Of a stretch of 54,002 nucleotides of DNA, positions 15,514 through 23,300 are shown in pieces. The translations under genes and the position numbers were made by a program. The DNA lies in the NCBI GenBank assembly GCA_945878865.1, contig CAMCUD010000027.1, positions 1 to 54,002 on the forward strand, written 5' to 3'. Origin of the DNA: Bifidobacterium breve. Lineage in GTDB: Bacteria; Actinomycetota; Thermoleophilia; Solirubrobacterales; Solirubrobacteraceae. Numbering within the stretch: position 1 is the stretch's first letter; the number at the start of each line of letters is the position of its first letter. The notes beneath the pieces are model-generated. The model was not told the DNA's origin, did not search any database, and was given only the letters and a program-made list of their open reading frames with translations.

Positions 15514-17613
15514 ATGCCGCCCCTCGCCGCCGGCTCAACGCCGGAGTTCCTGCCCGAGATCGCAGCACTCGTCGTCGGGGGCGCGGTCGTCGCCTACGTC
15601 GGCCTGCGGCTGAACATCGTCCCGATCGTCGCGTTTCTCTTCACCGGGATCGTCATCGGCCCGAACCAGCTCGGCATCGTCGACAACATCGAGGTCGTCA
15701 ACGCCGCCGCGGAGATCGGCGTGCTCCTGCTGCTCTTCACGATCGGCCTGGAGTTCAGCCTCGACCGGCTCCGCGAGCTGCGACGACCACTGCTGCTCGG
15801 CGGCGGGCTGCAGGTCGCGCTCGCGACGCTCGTGACGTTCGCGATCCTCGTCATGGTCGGCGTCGATCCGAACGTCGCGCTGTTCAGCGGCATGCTCGTC
15901 TCGCTCTCGTCCACCGCGATCGTGCTCAAGCTGCTCGCAGACCGCGGCGAGGTCGGCAGCGACCACGGGCGGCTCGCGGTGGCGGTGCTCCTGTTCCAGG
16001 ACCTCGCCGTGGTGGCGATGGTGCTGCTCGTGCCGATCCTGGGCGACTCGGGTGGGTCACCGCTGGACATCGTGCAGGCGCTCGGGATCGCGATCGCGAT
16101 CATCGTCGCGGTCATGGTGGTCGCGCGCCGGCTGCTCCCGCCGGTCCTCGAGCGCGTCGCCCGCACCTGTTCGCCGGAGCTGTTCCTTCTCACGGTCGTC
16201 GCGATCTGCATCGGGACGGCGTACCTCACGTCCCTGGCCGGCGTGAGCGTGTCGCTCGGCGCGTTCCTCGCCGGGCTGGTCGTCAGCGAGTCGCGGTTCA
16301 GCAGCCAGGCGCTCGGGGAGATCCTGCCGCTGCAGATCATCTTCAGCGCGACGTTCTTCGTCTCGATCGGGATGCTGCTCGACGTCAGCTTCGCCGTCGA
16401 GCACCTGCCGGCGGTCCTCGGCGCCGTGCTCGCCCTGCTGCTCGTCAAGGCGCTGACGACCACGGGCGCGATGCTCGCGCTGCGAGAACGCGTCGGCGTG
16501 GCGCTGGCCACCGGCCTGACCCTCGCGCAGGTCGGCGAGTTCGGGTTCGTGCTCGCGACGGCGGGCGCCGCGGAGGGCCTGACCCCCGCGGGTCTCGGCG
16601 CCGAGGGCACGCAGGGGTTCATCGCCGCGACCGTGCTGCTCATGGCCGCCACCCCGGGCCTCTCCGCGCTGGGGAGTCGCCTGGGCGACCGCATGCGGCC
16701 CGAGGAGGAGGTCGACACGCTCGTCGGCCGCGCCGAGCCGGTGGCCGGCGCGCCCGTCGCCGAGGGGATCTCCGGCCACGTGCTCCTCGCCGGCTACGGC
16801 GAGTGGGCGCGGGGCATCACGCGCGTCCTGCAGGATGCCGGTGTCCCGGTGGTCGTCACGACACTCAGCCCCGAGGGCGCCACCGACGCGCACGAGCTCG
16901 GCGTCCCCGTCCTTCTCGGCGACCCCGCGCGCATCCGCACGCTCAACGAGGCGGGCATCGAGCGGGCGAAGGCGGTGGTCATCCCCGACGACGGCGCCGA
17001 GCGCGCGGCGCAGGTCGTCGGCGTCATCCGCGCGCTCGACCCGGAGGTCTGCGTCATCGTCCGCGCGCGCTACGCCGAGGACGAAGCGGCGCTCGTCGAG
17101 GCGGGTGCGACCCACGTCGTCACCGAGGAGCTGGCCGCGAGCTCGCTGCTGCTGACGAAGCTCTTCAAGGCGTTCGGCCGCGAGCTCGGCGACGCGCTCA
17201 TCGAGGCCAAGCAGGTCGCGCAGTACCACGGCCGGGCCGGGCGGGAGGCGACCCCGCGAGCGGTGCGCAGCACCTCGCACGGCACCGTCGACACCGAGGC
17301 GCCCATCGACGTCGACCTCGGCGACGCCGCGTGCGACCACATCGGGCCGACCGCGTCGGTGGTGCCGCAGACGCCCGGCTGCGAGGAGTGCCTTCGCCTC
17401 GGCGACAGCTGGGTCCACCTGCGCGTGTGCCTGACGTGCGGACACGTCGGCTGCTGCGACAGCTCACCGAACCGCCACGCCCGCGCGCACGCCGAGCACC
17501 ACGGTCACCAGGTCATGCGTTCCGTCGAGCCGGGCGAGAGCTGGGTCTACTGCTTCGCCGACGACCGCACGCTGCTCGAGCGGTCGGACGCGCCGGCTAC
17601 TCGAACTGGCTGA
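15514..17613 (+). CDS. CPA2-type cation/proton antiporter with TrkA-N and UBP-type zinc finger
   Basis: A 699-residue, three-part membrane protein. Residues 1-400 hold about 12 hydrophobic segments of a KefB/KefC-like Na+/H+ or K+/H+ exchanger (e.g. LLLLFTIGLEFSLDRLREL, LFQDLAVVAMVLLVPIL). Residues 425-550 form a TrkA-N Rossmann domain with the modified glycine motif AGYGEWARG, expected to gate transport by nucleotide. Residues 605-690 form a UBP-type zinc finger, CDHIGPTA...CEECLRLG...CLTCGHVGCCD...HARAHAEHHGH, with all usual Cys/His ligands. This finger binds the ubiquitin tail in eukaryotes; in bacteria its ligand is not known to me. TAGCAT (15500-15505) lies eight bases before the ATG. 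The end overlaps the convergent lipoprotein gene by 17 bases. Confidence 0.9.
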   Translation: MPPLAAGSTPEFLPEIAALVVGGAVVAYVGLRLNIVPIVAFLFTGIVIGPNQLGIVDNIEVVNAAAEIGVLLLLFTIGLEFSLDRLRELRRPLLLGGGLQVALATLVTFAILVMVGVDPNVALFSGMLVSLSSTAIVLKLLADRGEVGSDHGRLAVAVLLFQDLAVVAMVLLVPILGDSGGSPLDIVQALGIAIAIIVAVMVVARRLLPPVLERVARTCSPELFLLTVVAICIGTAYLTSLAGVSVSLGAFLAGLVVSESRFSSQALGEILPLQIIFSATFFVSIGMLLDVSFAVEHLPAVLGAVLALLLVKALTTTGAMLALRERVGVALATGLTLAQVGEFGFVLATAGAAEGLTPAGLGAEGTQGFIAATVLLMAATPGLSALGSRLGDRMRPEEEVDTLVGRAEPVAGAPVAEGISGHVLLAGYGEWARGITRVLQDAGVPVVVTTLSPEGATDAHELGVPVLLGDPARIRTLNEAGIERAKAVVIPDDGAERAAQVVGVIRALDPEVCVIVRARYAEDEAALVEAGATHVVTEELAASSLLLTKLFKAFGRELGDALIEAKQVAQYHGRAGREATPRAVRSTSHGTVDTEAPIDVDLGDAACDHIGPTASVVPQTPGCEECLRLGDSWVHLRVCLTCGHVGCCDSSPNRHARAHAEHHGHQVMRSVEPGESWVYCFADDRTLLERSDAPATRTG

Positions 17614-17995
17614 TCCTCCACGACGTCCCCTCCTTGACGAGGGTCATCGTGGTGGTGCGCTCGGCGTCGCCGGTGCCCGTGATCACCTTCGCGGTGGCGG
17701 TGTCGCCCTTCACGTTGACGGCCCGGACGTCGATGGCGAACTGATCGGTGTCGTCGATCGCCTGCTGCACCTGCGCCTTGCAGTCGGGCGTCTGCAGCGC
17801 TTCGGCGAGCATCCCGCGGCAGATGCGGCTGGGCTCCTCGTCCTTCGCCGCCTTGGAGAAGCTGTCGATCGCGTCGGCAACCTGCTTCTGCGTGCCGGTG
17901 AACGACACGTCCTCGCGGGAGTCGGTCTGGCCGCAGCCTGAGGCGACCAGCGCGAGACCGGCGAGAGCGACGGGAACGAGACGGGTGCGGCGCAC
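17597..17995 (-). CDS. Putative lipoprotein
   Basis: A 132-residue predicted lipoprotein. The signal peptide VRRTRLVPVALAGLALVASGC ends in a lipobox (VASGC), so the Cys at position 21 would be lipidated. The mature part starts with a helix (KQVADAIDSFSKAAKDEEPSRICRGMLAE) and ends in strands (NVKGDTATAKVITG, RTTTMTLVKEGTSWRISQF), like the NTF2-like/DUF4878 type of small lipoproteins. Two Cys residues in the mature domain could form a disulfide. GTG at 17995 is supported by TACCCT (18003-18008, minus strand) seven bases upstream. It is divergent from the TetR gene. Function unknown. Confidence 0.8.
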   Translation of the reverse strand: MRRTRLVPVALAGLALVASGCGQTDSREDVSFTGTQKQVADAIDSFSKAAKDEEPSRICRGMLAEALQTPDCKAQVQQAIDDTDQFAIDVRAVNVKGDTATAKVITGTGDAERTTTMTLVKEGTSWRISQFE

Positions 17996-18027
17996 GGCCA
18001 GCAGGGTATCCGAGCGGACGCCGCGCG

Positions 18028-18046
18028 GCGGGGCCGTCGGCCCCGC
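18028..18046. promoter_or_regulatory. Perfect palindrome at the -35 of two divergent promoters (candidate TetR operator)
   Basis: GCGGGGCC-GTC-GGCCCCGC is a perfect 19-base palindrome midway between the divergent lipoprotein and TetR genes. It lies where the -35 elements of both are expected, given their -10 boxes at 18003-18008 (minus) and 18050-18055 (plus). The size suits a TetR dimer. That the TetR protein encoded at 18062 binds it is inferred from position. Confidence 0.5.
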
Positions 18047-18061
18047 GCCTACACTCCGGCG

Positions 18062-18706
18062 ATGGCCGACGCCCCATCCCGCGTTCCCCGCGGCCGCCAC
18101 GCGCCTCCGCGTGAGGTTCGCGAGGAGCTCCAGCGCCAGCGCCTGTTCGAGGCGGCGGTGAAGGTGTTCAGCGAGCAGGGGTACGCCGACGCGAGCGCCG
18201 AGGCGATCGCCCGGGCCGCCGGCATGAGCAAGGCGACGTTCTACGAGCACTTCGCCAACAAGAAGGCGTGCCTGCTCGAGATCATGGACGAGGCCGCGCG
18301 CCTCGCGCTCGAGGAGCTCGTCCGCGCCGCGCGCGACGCGGGCGCCGATCCTCTGCAGCGCCATCGCGCCGGTCTCCACGCGTTCCTGCACCTCGTCGCC
18401 GGCCAGCCGGCGATCGGCCGGACGGTCCTCGTCGTCAGCGTCGGCGCCGGCGAGGAGGCCCTCGAGCGGCGCGACGCGATCCTCGAGGGCTTCGCGCAGG
18501 TCATGTACGACGAGGCGCGCGAGGGCGTGGAGAAGCGCGGCGGCGGCCAGCGGTTCGCCACGGTCGAGGACGCGTTCGCCGTCGTGGGCGCGATGGTCGA
18601 GCTCATCAGCCGCCAGCTGCGCACCGGGCGGCCCGCCCGCGTCGAGGACCTCGAGCCGCTCATCGAGCGCCTGCTGCTCGGGATCCTGCTCGACCCCGGC
18701 GCGTGA
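18062..18706 (+). CDS. TetR/AcrR family transcriptional regulator
   Basis: A 214-residue regulator. The N-terminal HTH (about 24-66) reads [41 protein letters not shown] in overlapping segments, a textbook TetR DNA-binding domain. The rest is an all-helical ligand-binding domain ([30 protein letters not shown]). TACACT (18050-18055) precedes the ATG by six bases. Its stop codon overlaps the GTG of the uracil-DNA glycosylase gene (GTGA), so the two are cotranscribed. It may repress itself, the glycosylase and the divergent lipoprotein. The effector is unknown. Confidence 0.92.
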   Translation: MADAPSRVPRGRHAPPREVREELQRQRLFEAAVKVFSEQGYADASAEAIARAAGMSKATFYEHFANKKACLLEIMDEAARLALEELVRAARDAGADPLQRHRAGLHAFLHLVAGQPAIGRTVLVVSVGAGEEALERRDAILEGFAQVMYDEAREGVEKRGGGQRFATVEDAFAVVGAMVELISRQLRTGRPARVEDLEPLIERLLLGILLDPGA

Positions 18707-19386
18707 GCGACGCGCTCGACGCCCTCGAGGCGCAGGTCACCGCGTGCCGCGCGTGCCCCAGGCTGGTGGCGTGGCGCGAGCAGGTGGCACGCGAGAAGCG
18801 TGCCGCGTTCGCCGACGAGGAGTACTGGGGCCGTCCGATCCCGGGATTCGGCGACCCGGACGCCCGGGTGCTCCTGCTCGGCCTTGCGCCGGCCGCGCAC
18901 GGGGCGAACCGCACCGGGCGCATCTTCACCGGCGACCGCTCCGGCGACTTCCTGTTCGCGGCGCTGCACCGGGCCGGGTTCGCCAATCAGCCGACCTCGG
19001 TCTCGCGTGACGACGGGCTCGCGCTGCGCGACTGCTGGGTGACCGCCGCCGTCCGCTGCGCGCCGCCGGCGAACAAGCCCACCCCGGCCGAGCGCGACAC
19101 GTGCTTGCCGTGGACCGTGCGCGAACTGGAACTCCTGCCGCGCGTCCGCGTCGTCGTGTGCCTCGGCCAGTTCGGCTGGGACGCCGCGCTCAGGCTGCGG
19201 GTCGCCGCCGGGCATCCGCCGTTGCGACCCAAGCCGCGGTTCGGCCACAGCGTGGTCGTGGACGCCGAGCCGTGGGCGCTGCTCGGGTGCTTCCACCCCA
19301 GCCAGCAGAACACGTTCACGGGACGTCTCACCCCGGGGATGCTCGACGACGTGCTGGCGCGTGCACGCGCGCTGGCGGGGGGATAA
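18703..19386 (+). CDS. Uracil-DNA glycosylase, family 5 (UdgB type)
   Basis: A base-excision repair enzyme that removes uracil, and in family 5 also hypoxanthine, from DNA. The family 5 signature is complete: [22 protein letters not shown] (about 60-81; no catalytic Asp in motif 1, as usual for UdgB) and [10 protein letters not shown] near 198. Four Cys suit a [4Fe-4S] cluster: CRAC at 13-16, [16 protein letters not shown] around 110-125. The length of 227 residues is normal. The GTG start overlaps the upstream TetR stop. The stop TAA is part of the TAAGGT -10 box of the next gene. Confidence 0.9.
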   Translation: MSDALDALEAQVTACRACPRLVAWREQVAREKRAAFADEEYWGRPIPGFGDPDARVLLLGLAPAAHGANRTGRIFTGDRSGDFLFAALHRAGFANQPTSVSRDDGLALRDCWVTAAVRCAPPANKPTPAERDTCLPWTVRELELLPRVRVVVCLGQFGWDAALRLRVAAGHPPLRPKPRFGHSVVVDAEPWALLGCFHPSQQNTFTGRLTPGMLDDVLARARALAGG

Positions 19387-19395
19387 GGTCGAGCC

Positions 19396-19779
19396 ATGCT
19401 CCGCGCTGCCGCCCTCGCCGTCCTGCTGGCACTTGCCGCCGCCGCGCCCGCCAGCGCCGACGACATGGTCCGCTTCACGACCCCGTCGAAGAAGATCGCC
19501 TGCGCCTATATGCCGGCGATCGAGGACTTCCCCGCCAGCCTGCGCTGCGACCTGTTCTTCCGCAACGACACGGCGGTCTTCCTCAAGCACAAGGGCAAGG
19601 CCAAGCTCGGGCGAGTGACTGACACCGTCGCCGAGCCGGGCGAGCCCGTGCTGGCGTACGGGAAGACCTGGTCGCACGGCGGGTTCACCTGCCTGTCGAA
19701 GGCCATCGGCCTGCGCTGCCGGTCGAAGACGAGCGGCCACGGGTTCTTCGTGAGCCGGCAGAAGATCAGTCTCTACTGA
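19396..19779 (+). CDS. Small secreted protein, DUF6636-like
   Basis: A 127-residue exported protein. The signal peptide MLRAAALAVLLALAAAAPASA is followed by a short beta-rich domain with FTTPSKKIACAYMP near the start and GHGFFVSRQ at the end. This matches the actinobacterial DUF6636 pattern (a start like F-TPS-NI-C, a closing TGHGFF-SR). Four Cys residues probably form two disulfides. The function of the family is unknown. TAAGGT (19384-19389) lies six bases before the ATG, and the first three bases of this box are the stop codon of the glycosylase gene. Its end overlaps the convergent peptidase gene by 14 bases. Confidence 0.8.
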   Translation: MLRAAALAVLLALAAAAPASADDMVRFTTPSKKIACAYMPAIEDFPASLRCDLFFRNDTAVFLKHKGKAKLGRVTDTVAEPGEPVLAYGKTWSHGGFTCLSKAIGLRCRSKTSGHGFFVSRQKISLY

Positions 19780-21208
19780 CGGGCCGCGGCGTGCGCTCGG
19801 CGCGGCGGATGAGCCCGACGGGCATCCGCTGCATCGCGTCGAGCAGGTCCGCGTAGGCGCGGACGCAGCGGCCGAGCTGCGCCGGCGGGATCTTGTCCGG
19901 CGTGTCCTCCGGCGTGTGGTACCAGGGATAGGCCATCGTCATGTTCACCGCGGGAACGCCGCGGCGGACCATGAGGCCCTCAAGGTCCGGGTTGGCTTCG
20001 GCCAGCGGCTCGGGGGCGGGGATCGCGGGGAACAGCCGGTGCCGTGTGGCGACCTGCGCGACCATGCCGTAGAGCAGCGCGTTGTCGGAGATGAGCAGCA
20101 GTCGCTCCTCGTCGCCGCTGTGGCGCCAGAGCCTGCCGTCCGGCAGATCCTCCGCCGCGATGCCTGCGAGGTGGTCGAGGGTGCAGAAGCCCCCGAGCCG
20201 CGCGACCTGCGCGGGGTTGGCGTCCGCCCAGTGGCGCACGCCGAGATGGGGGAAGCCCGTGTCGTGCCCGTTGACGGCGAGGAACGTCATCGGCTTCGGG
20301 CGGCGACGCGCCGGCAGCCGGGCGAAGTGGTGGGCGAGGCCGATGAGACCGGCGATCCCCGTCGCGTCGTCGAGCGCGCCGGTGAACATCGAATCGACGT
20401 GGGCGCAGGCGACGAGCCCGTCGCGGTCGGTCTTCGCGCCGGGCAGCGTGGCGACGACGTCGTGCGTGACGCCGTCGAGGAACGCGGCGTCGAGCCGGTA
20501 GCGGATCCGCGCCCCGCCGGCGCGCGCCGCGCTGCGCAGCTTCGCGAAGTCCTGGCGGCCGACCGTGAACGCGGGGATCGGGTTCGCGTCGAGTTCGTTG
20601 CGGCCCATCCCGATCATCCGGACGAGGTTCCCCGGGGCGTCTGACGTGGCGAACATCGCCACCGCTCCGCGCTGCGCGGCGTTCCAGTAGACGTACCCGT
20701 CAGCGCTGTACGTCGCGAAGACGTTCAGCAGCACCTTGCCGTCGACGAGGACCGCCTTGCCACGCAGGTCGTGGCGGTCGAGCTCCTGCTTCGTGCCGAG
20801 CCCGACGTAGACGAGGTCCGCTTCGCCGGCGGCCGGCCGGGTTCCCCAGATGGGGTGGGTGGCGACAGATTGGGGGAACGGCGCCACCTCCCTTCCGGCC
20901 GAACCGGCCGCCAGCTCCACGGCCCATCCATCGAGACGCCACCGGCGGAACGGGTACGGGACCAGGGAGACAGGGATTCCTGCGGCCCGCAGCCGTTCCG
21001 CCACCCACGCACTCGCTCCGTGCTCGGCGTCCGTCCCCGTGCGACGGGGACCGAACGCGCAGAGGTCCCGGACGTCACGGTGCAGGCGTTCGCCGTCGAG
21101 GGGGTCGTCGGCCGCGTTGGCCAGTGAGGGAACGACCCCGCCGAACGTCGCCGCCCCCGCCGTGAGCAACCCCTGACGGAGGAACGCCTTGCGCGTGAGC
21201 TGTGACAC
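19766..21208 (-). CDS. Exported M28-family peptidase-like protein, Tat-type signal
   Basis: A 480-residue protein with the metallopeptidase M28 fold. Zn-ligand regions: AHVDSMFTGALDDATG (His/Asp and bridging Asp), LAVNGHDTGFPHLG, CTLDHLAG (Asp) and WYHTPEDTPDKI (His). In active M28 enzymes the third segment carries the catalytic Glu (usually GEE or HE); here it reads HD, so activity may be altered. The N-terminus QLTRKAFLRQGLLTAGAATFGG looks like a Tat signal with Arg-Lys instead of Arg-Arg, and cleavage after LANA. TACGGT (21215-21220, minus strand) lies six bases before the GTG. It is the gene downstream of surE on the same strand, but has its own promoter. Confidence 0.85.
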   Translation of the reverse strand: MSQLTRKAFLRQGLLTAGAATFGGVVPSLANAADDPLDGERLHRDVRDLCAFGPRRTGTDAEHGASAWVAERLRAAGIPVSLVPYPFRRWRLDGWAVELAAGSAGREVAPFPQSVATHPIWGTRPAAGEADLVYVGLGTKQELDRHDLRGKAVLVDGKVLLNVFATYSADGYVYWNAAQRGAVAMFATSDAPGNLVRMIGMGRNELDANPIPAFTVGRQDFAKLRSAARAGGARIRYRLDAAFLDGVTHDVVATLPGAKTDRDGLVACAHVDSMFTGALDDATGIAGLIGLAHHFARLPARRRPKPMTFLAVNGHDTGFPHLGVRHWADANPAQVARLGGFCTLDHLAGIAAEDLPDGRLWRHSGDEERLLLISDNALLYGMVAQVATRHRLFPAIPAPEPLAEANPDLEGLMVRRGVPAVNMTMAYPWYHTPEDTPDKIPPAQLGRCVRAYADLLDAMQRMPVGLIRRAERTPRPVSRD

Positions 21209-21265
21209 AGAGGGACCGTACGGCCGCCCCCGTTGGGCGATGGACCATCTCGCGGCACGACGGGC

Positions 21266-21279
21266 TGTGGAACTCCACA
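21266..21279. promoter_or_regulatory. Short palindrome upstream of the M28 gene
   Basis: TGTGGA-AC-TCCACA is a perfect 14-base palindrome about 50 bases upstream of the M28 promoter and 16 bases beyond the surE stop. A second palindrome, ACCCCGGGGT, follows at 21279-21288. Either could bind a regulator or act as a weak terminator for surE. No direct evidence for either role. Confidence 0.25.
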
Positions 21280-21295
21280 CCCCGGGGTATGGACG

Positions 21296-22054
21296 TCAGG
21301 GGCGGATGGGGCTCAGCGCGCTGTAGCCCTGCTTGTACGCGCGGACGTCGTCTCGCGGCGCGGCGCCGGTCGCGCGGCAGACGGGCTGCTGCCCGGCCGC
21401 GAACAGGAGCGTGTCGAGGTCGAACGCGTTCGTCGCCGGAACGTCGAGCAGGCCAAGGGCGTGGGCGCCGAACCGGCACGTCGGCGTGTTGAGGTTCTGC
21501 ACCGTGCCGGGAACGAGGCTCCCGCGGTTGGCCCGCAGCCAGGCGATCGTCGCCGCGACGCCGTCCTCGAAGCGCGCGGGCGACCCGCTGCCCTGGCTCG
21601 TGGCCAGCGCCGGCAGGCCGCGGTTGGCGGCCGCGCGCGCCGCGCCGACGGTCCCGGAGTTGTCGCGGACCGCGCCGAGGTTCGCCCCGTCGTTGACCCC
21701 GGAGAGGACGAGGTCGGGGAGGTCGGCGGGGATGACGTCCTCCAGCGCGACCCGCACGCTGTCGGAGGGCGTGCCGCGAACCGCGGTGGCGGGCAGGCCG
21801 CTGCGGGTCGTCTCGGCGAAGCGGTCAAGCGGGCCGGGCGTCGTGCGGCCGCCCGTGCCGCTCTGGTTCGACGCCGGCGCGACGATCGTGATGCGCGTGT
21901 CCGGCTCGGCGAGCACCGCCCGCGCGAGCGCGTCGATGCCCTCCGCGCGGACGCCGTCGTCGTTGGTGATGAGGACGTGCAGCGGAGCGGCGCTCGCCGG
22001 GGCGGCCGCGGCGAGCGCGGCGCCCAAGGCGAGCAGGGCGGTGAGGCGACGCAT
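21296..22054 (-). CDS. surE: SurE-type 5'/3'-nucleotidase with signal peptide
   Basis: SurE-fold phosphatase acting on nucleoside monophosphates. Motifs: LITNDDGVRAEG (metal-binding Asp pair), SNQSGTGG, LVLSGVNDGANLG and GTVGAARAA. Unusually, it starts with MRRLTALLALGAALAAAAPASA, a full signal peptide, whereas typical SurE is cytoplasmic and starts directly with the first strand. ATG at 22054 is chosen over GTG at 22075 because TACGCT (22062-22067, minus strand) lies seven bases before it and the signal peptide then begins properly. The 252-residue length fits SurE plus a leader. Likely a cell-surface or secreted nucleotidase for phosphate or nucleoside salvage. Confidence 0.88.
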   Translation of the reverse strand: MRRLTALLALGAALAAAAPASAAPLHVLITNDDGVRAEGIDALARAVLAEPDTRITIVAPASNQSGTGGRTTPGPLDRFAETTRSGLPATAVRGTPSDSVRVALEDVIPADLPDLVLSGVNDGANLGAVRDNSGTVGAARAAANRGLPALATSQGSGSPARFEDGVAATIAWLRANRGSLVPGTVQNLNTPTCRFGAHALGLLDVPATNAFDLDTLLFAAGQQPVCRATGAAPRDDVRAYKQGYSALSPIRP

Positions 22055-22106
22055 GAACGGCAGCGTACGCCTCACGCCCTGACGAGGTGTGACCGTGCGG
22101 AGAACG

Positions 22107-23126
22107 TCAGCCCAGCGGCGTGTACGGCGGCTGCGTCGCCGTGATCGTGCACGCCGGGACCGCGGGCTGGGTCAGCGTCTGGCACGTGTACGCGCTGCTG
22201 ACGTCGTTCTCGAGGTACGTGATGTTCTGATCGAGCTCGTAGGCCTGCGTGTACTCGCCCGTCGGCGACGTGGCGTCGTTGGCCCCGGAGTACGACGCCT
22301 CCTGCAGGCGGACGGCGCCGGGGCAGCTCGCCGGATCGCCCGTGCAGTAGCGCAGCCACGTGATCAGCCCGCCGCCGAACGCCGGCCAGCCGAGGCCGAC
22401 GATGCTCTGGCCGCCCTTCGTCTGGTCGAGCACCGTGCTGGCCTTGCTGCCGATCGTGTCGAGGCGCAGCTGGTAGTAGCCGTACTGGGTCTCCGAGTAG
22501 AACCAGCCGAACGCCAGGCGCGAGCCGTAGAGCTCGAGCTGCTGGCCGTACGACGCGCCGTTGCCTAGCGAGCCGATCGGCATCTGCGCCGACGGGACCG
22601 AGCTCGAGACGGTCTTCGTGTAGACGTAGCCGCGGTTCGGGTTGTTCGCGTAGGTCCGGGCGAAGCCGACCTTGCCCTTCCAGTACGTCGGCCAGTACTG
22701 GCTGGCGTTGCTGGCGTTGACCTTCGAGTAGCGGACCTCGGGCCCGTTGGGGAACTGGAACTTGTAGATCGCGCAGCCCTTGCCGAGCTGGTAGGGAGGC
22801 ATCCCGGACTGGCCCCACTCCGGCTCGGTGGCGCAGCGGGAGTACAGGGCGTAGAGGGTGCCGCTGCTCGTGGGGCCGAGGTCCACGTCGAAGGGCACGC
22901 CGCGGGTCGGGATCGGCACCGGAGTGACGGGCCCGCTTCCGGTGCGCGAGACGAGCTGGTACTGGCCGTTGCTGGCCTGCTGGCTCCAAACCAGCGTGCC
23001 GTTATACGCGGCGATCGGTGTCGGCGGCGAGACCGGGCTGATCGTCGGCGGCAGCGTGGACTGCGCGGCGGCGGTGGCGGAGACGGCCAGCGTGGTGGCG
23101 ATCGCGAGGGCGGCAGTGAGGCGCAT
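22107..23126 (-). CDS. Secreted protein of unknown function, beta-propeller-like
   Basis: A 339-residue protein with a signal peptide (MRLTAALAIATTLAVSATAAA) and a beta-rich body. Segments such as YNGTLVWSQQASNGQYQLV, DVDLGPTSSGTLYALYSRC, YWKGKVGFARTY and GSRLAFGWFYSE recur at about 50-residue spacing. They look like irregular propeller blades of the sort seen in actinobacterial proteins annotated only as hypothetical. Six or more Cys are present and may pair. An imperfect -10 (GACACT, 23133-23138, minus strand) precedes the ATG by six bases. Function unknown. Confidence 0.75.
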   Translation of the reverse strand: MRLTAALAIATTLAVSATAAAQSTLPPTISPVSPPTPIAAYNGTLVWSQQASNGQYQLVSRTGSGPVTPVPIPTRGVPFDVDLGPTSSGTLYALYSRCATEPEWGQSGMPPYQLGKGCAIYKFQFPNGPEVRYSKVNASNASQYWPTYWKGKVGFARTYANNPNRGYVYTKTVSSSVPSAQMPIGSLGNGASYGQQLELYGSRLAFGWFYSETQYGYYQLRLDTIGSKASTVLDQTKGGQSIVGLGWPAFGGGLITWLRYCTGDPASCPGAVRLQEASYSGANDATSPTGEYTQAYELDQNITYLENDVSSAYTCQTLTQPAVPACTITATQPPYTPLG

Positions 23127-23176
23127 GTCCGAGAGTGTCACGGATCTCGAGCGCATCTCCCAGGGCCAAGCCGCGC

Positions 23177-23212
23177 CGCGCCGTCGGAGCCTTTGCACCC
23201 GTAGACGGCGCG
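23177..23212. promoter_or_regulatory. Large-loop hairpin in the divergent intergenic region
   Basis: CGCGCCGTC (23177-23185) and GACGGCGCG (23204-23212) pair perfectly around an 18-base loop. The 174-base gap between the divergent secreted-protein genes at 22107 and 23301 holds nothing else obvious except the Shine-Dalgarno AGGAG near 23286. Either strand could carry this as a leader element; no Rfam family was recognised. Confidence 0.3.
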
Positions 23213-23300
23213 TCGTTCACTCGGAAATGACACACCTCCGGTCAGCCGCCCCGAACATGGCGCGTCGTTTCTGGACTTCCCTGACAGGAGTACTGCCTCA

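Noticed and set aside
21266-21279. TGTGGA-AC-TCCACA as a second IclR site (shares TTCCAC/GTGGAA with the 10.3 kb repeats)
   Set aside because: Only a six-base similarity, a different arrangement, and it is more than 10 kb away; not enough to link it to that regulator.
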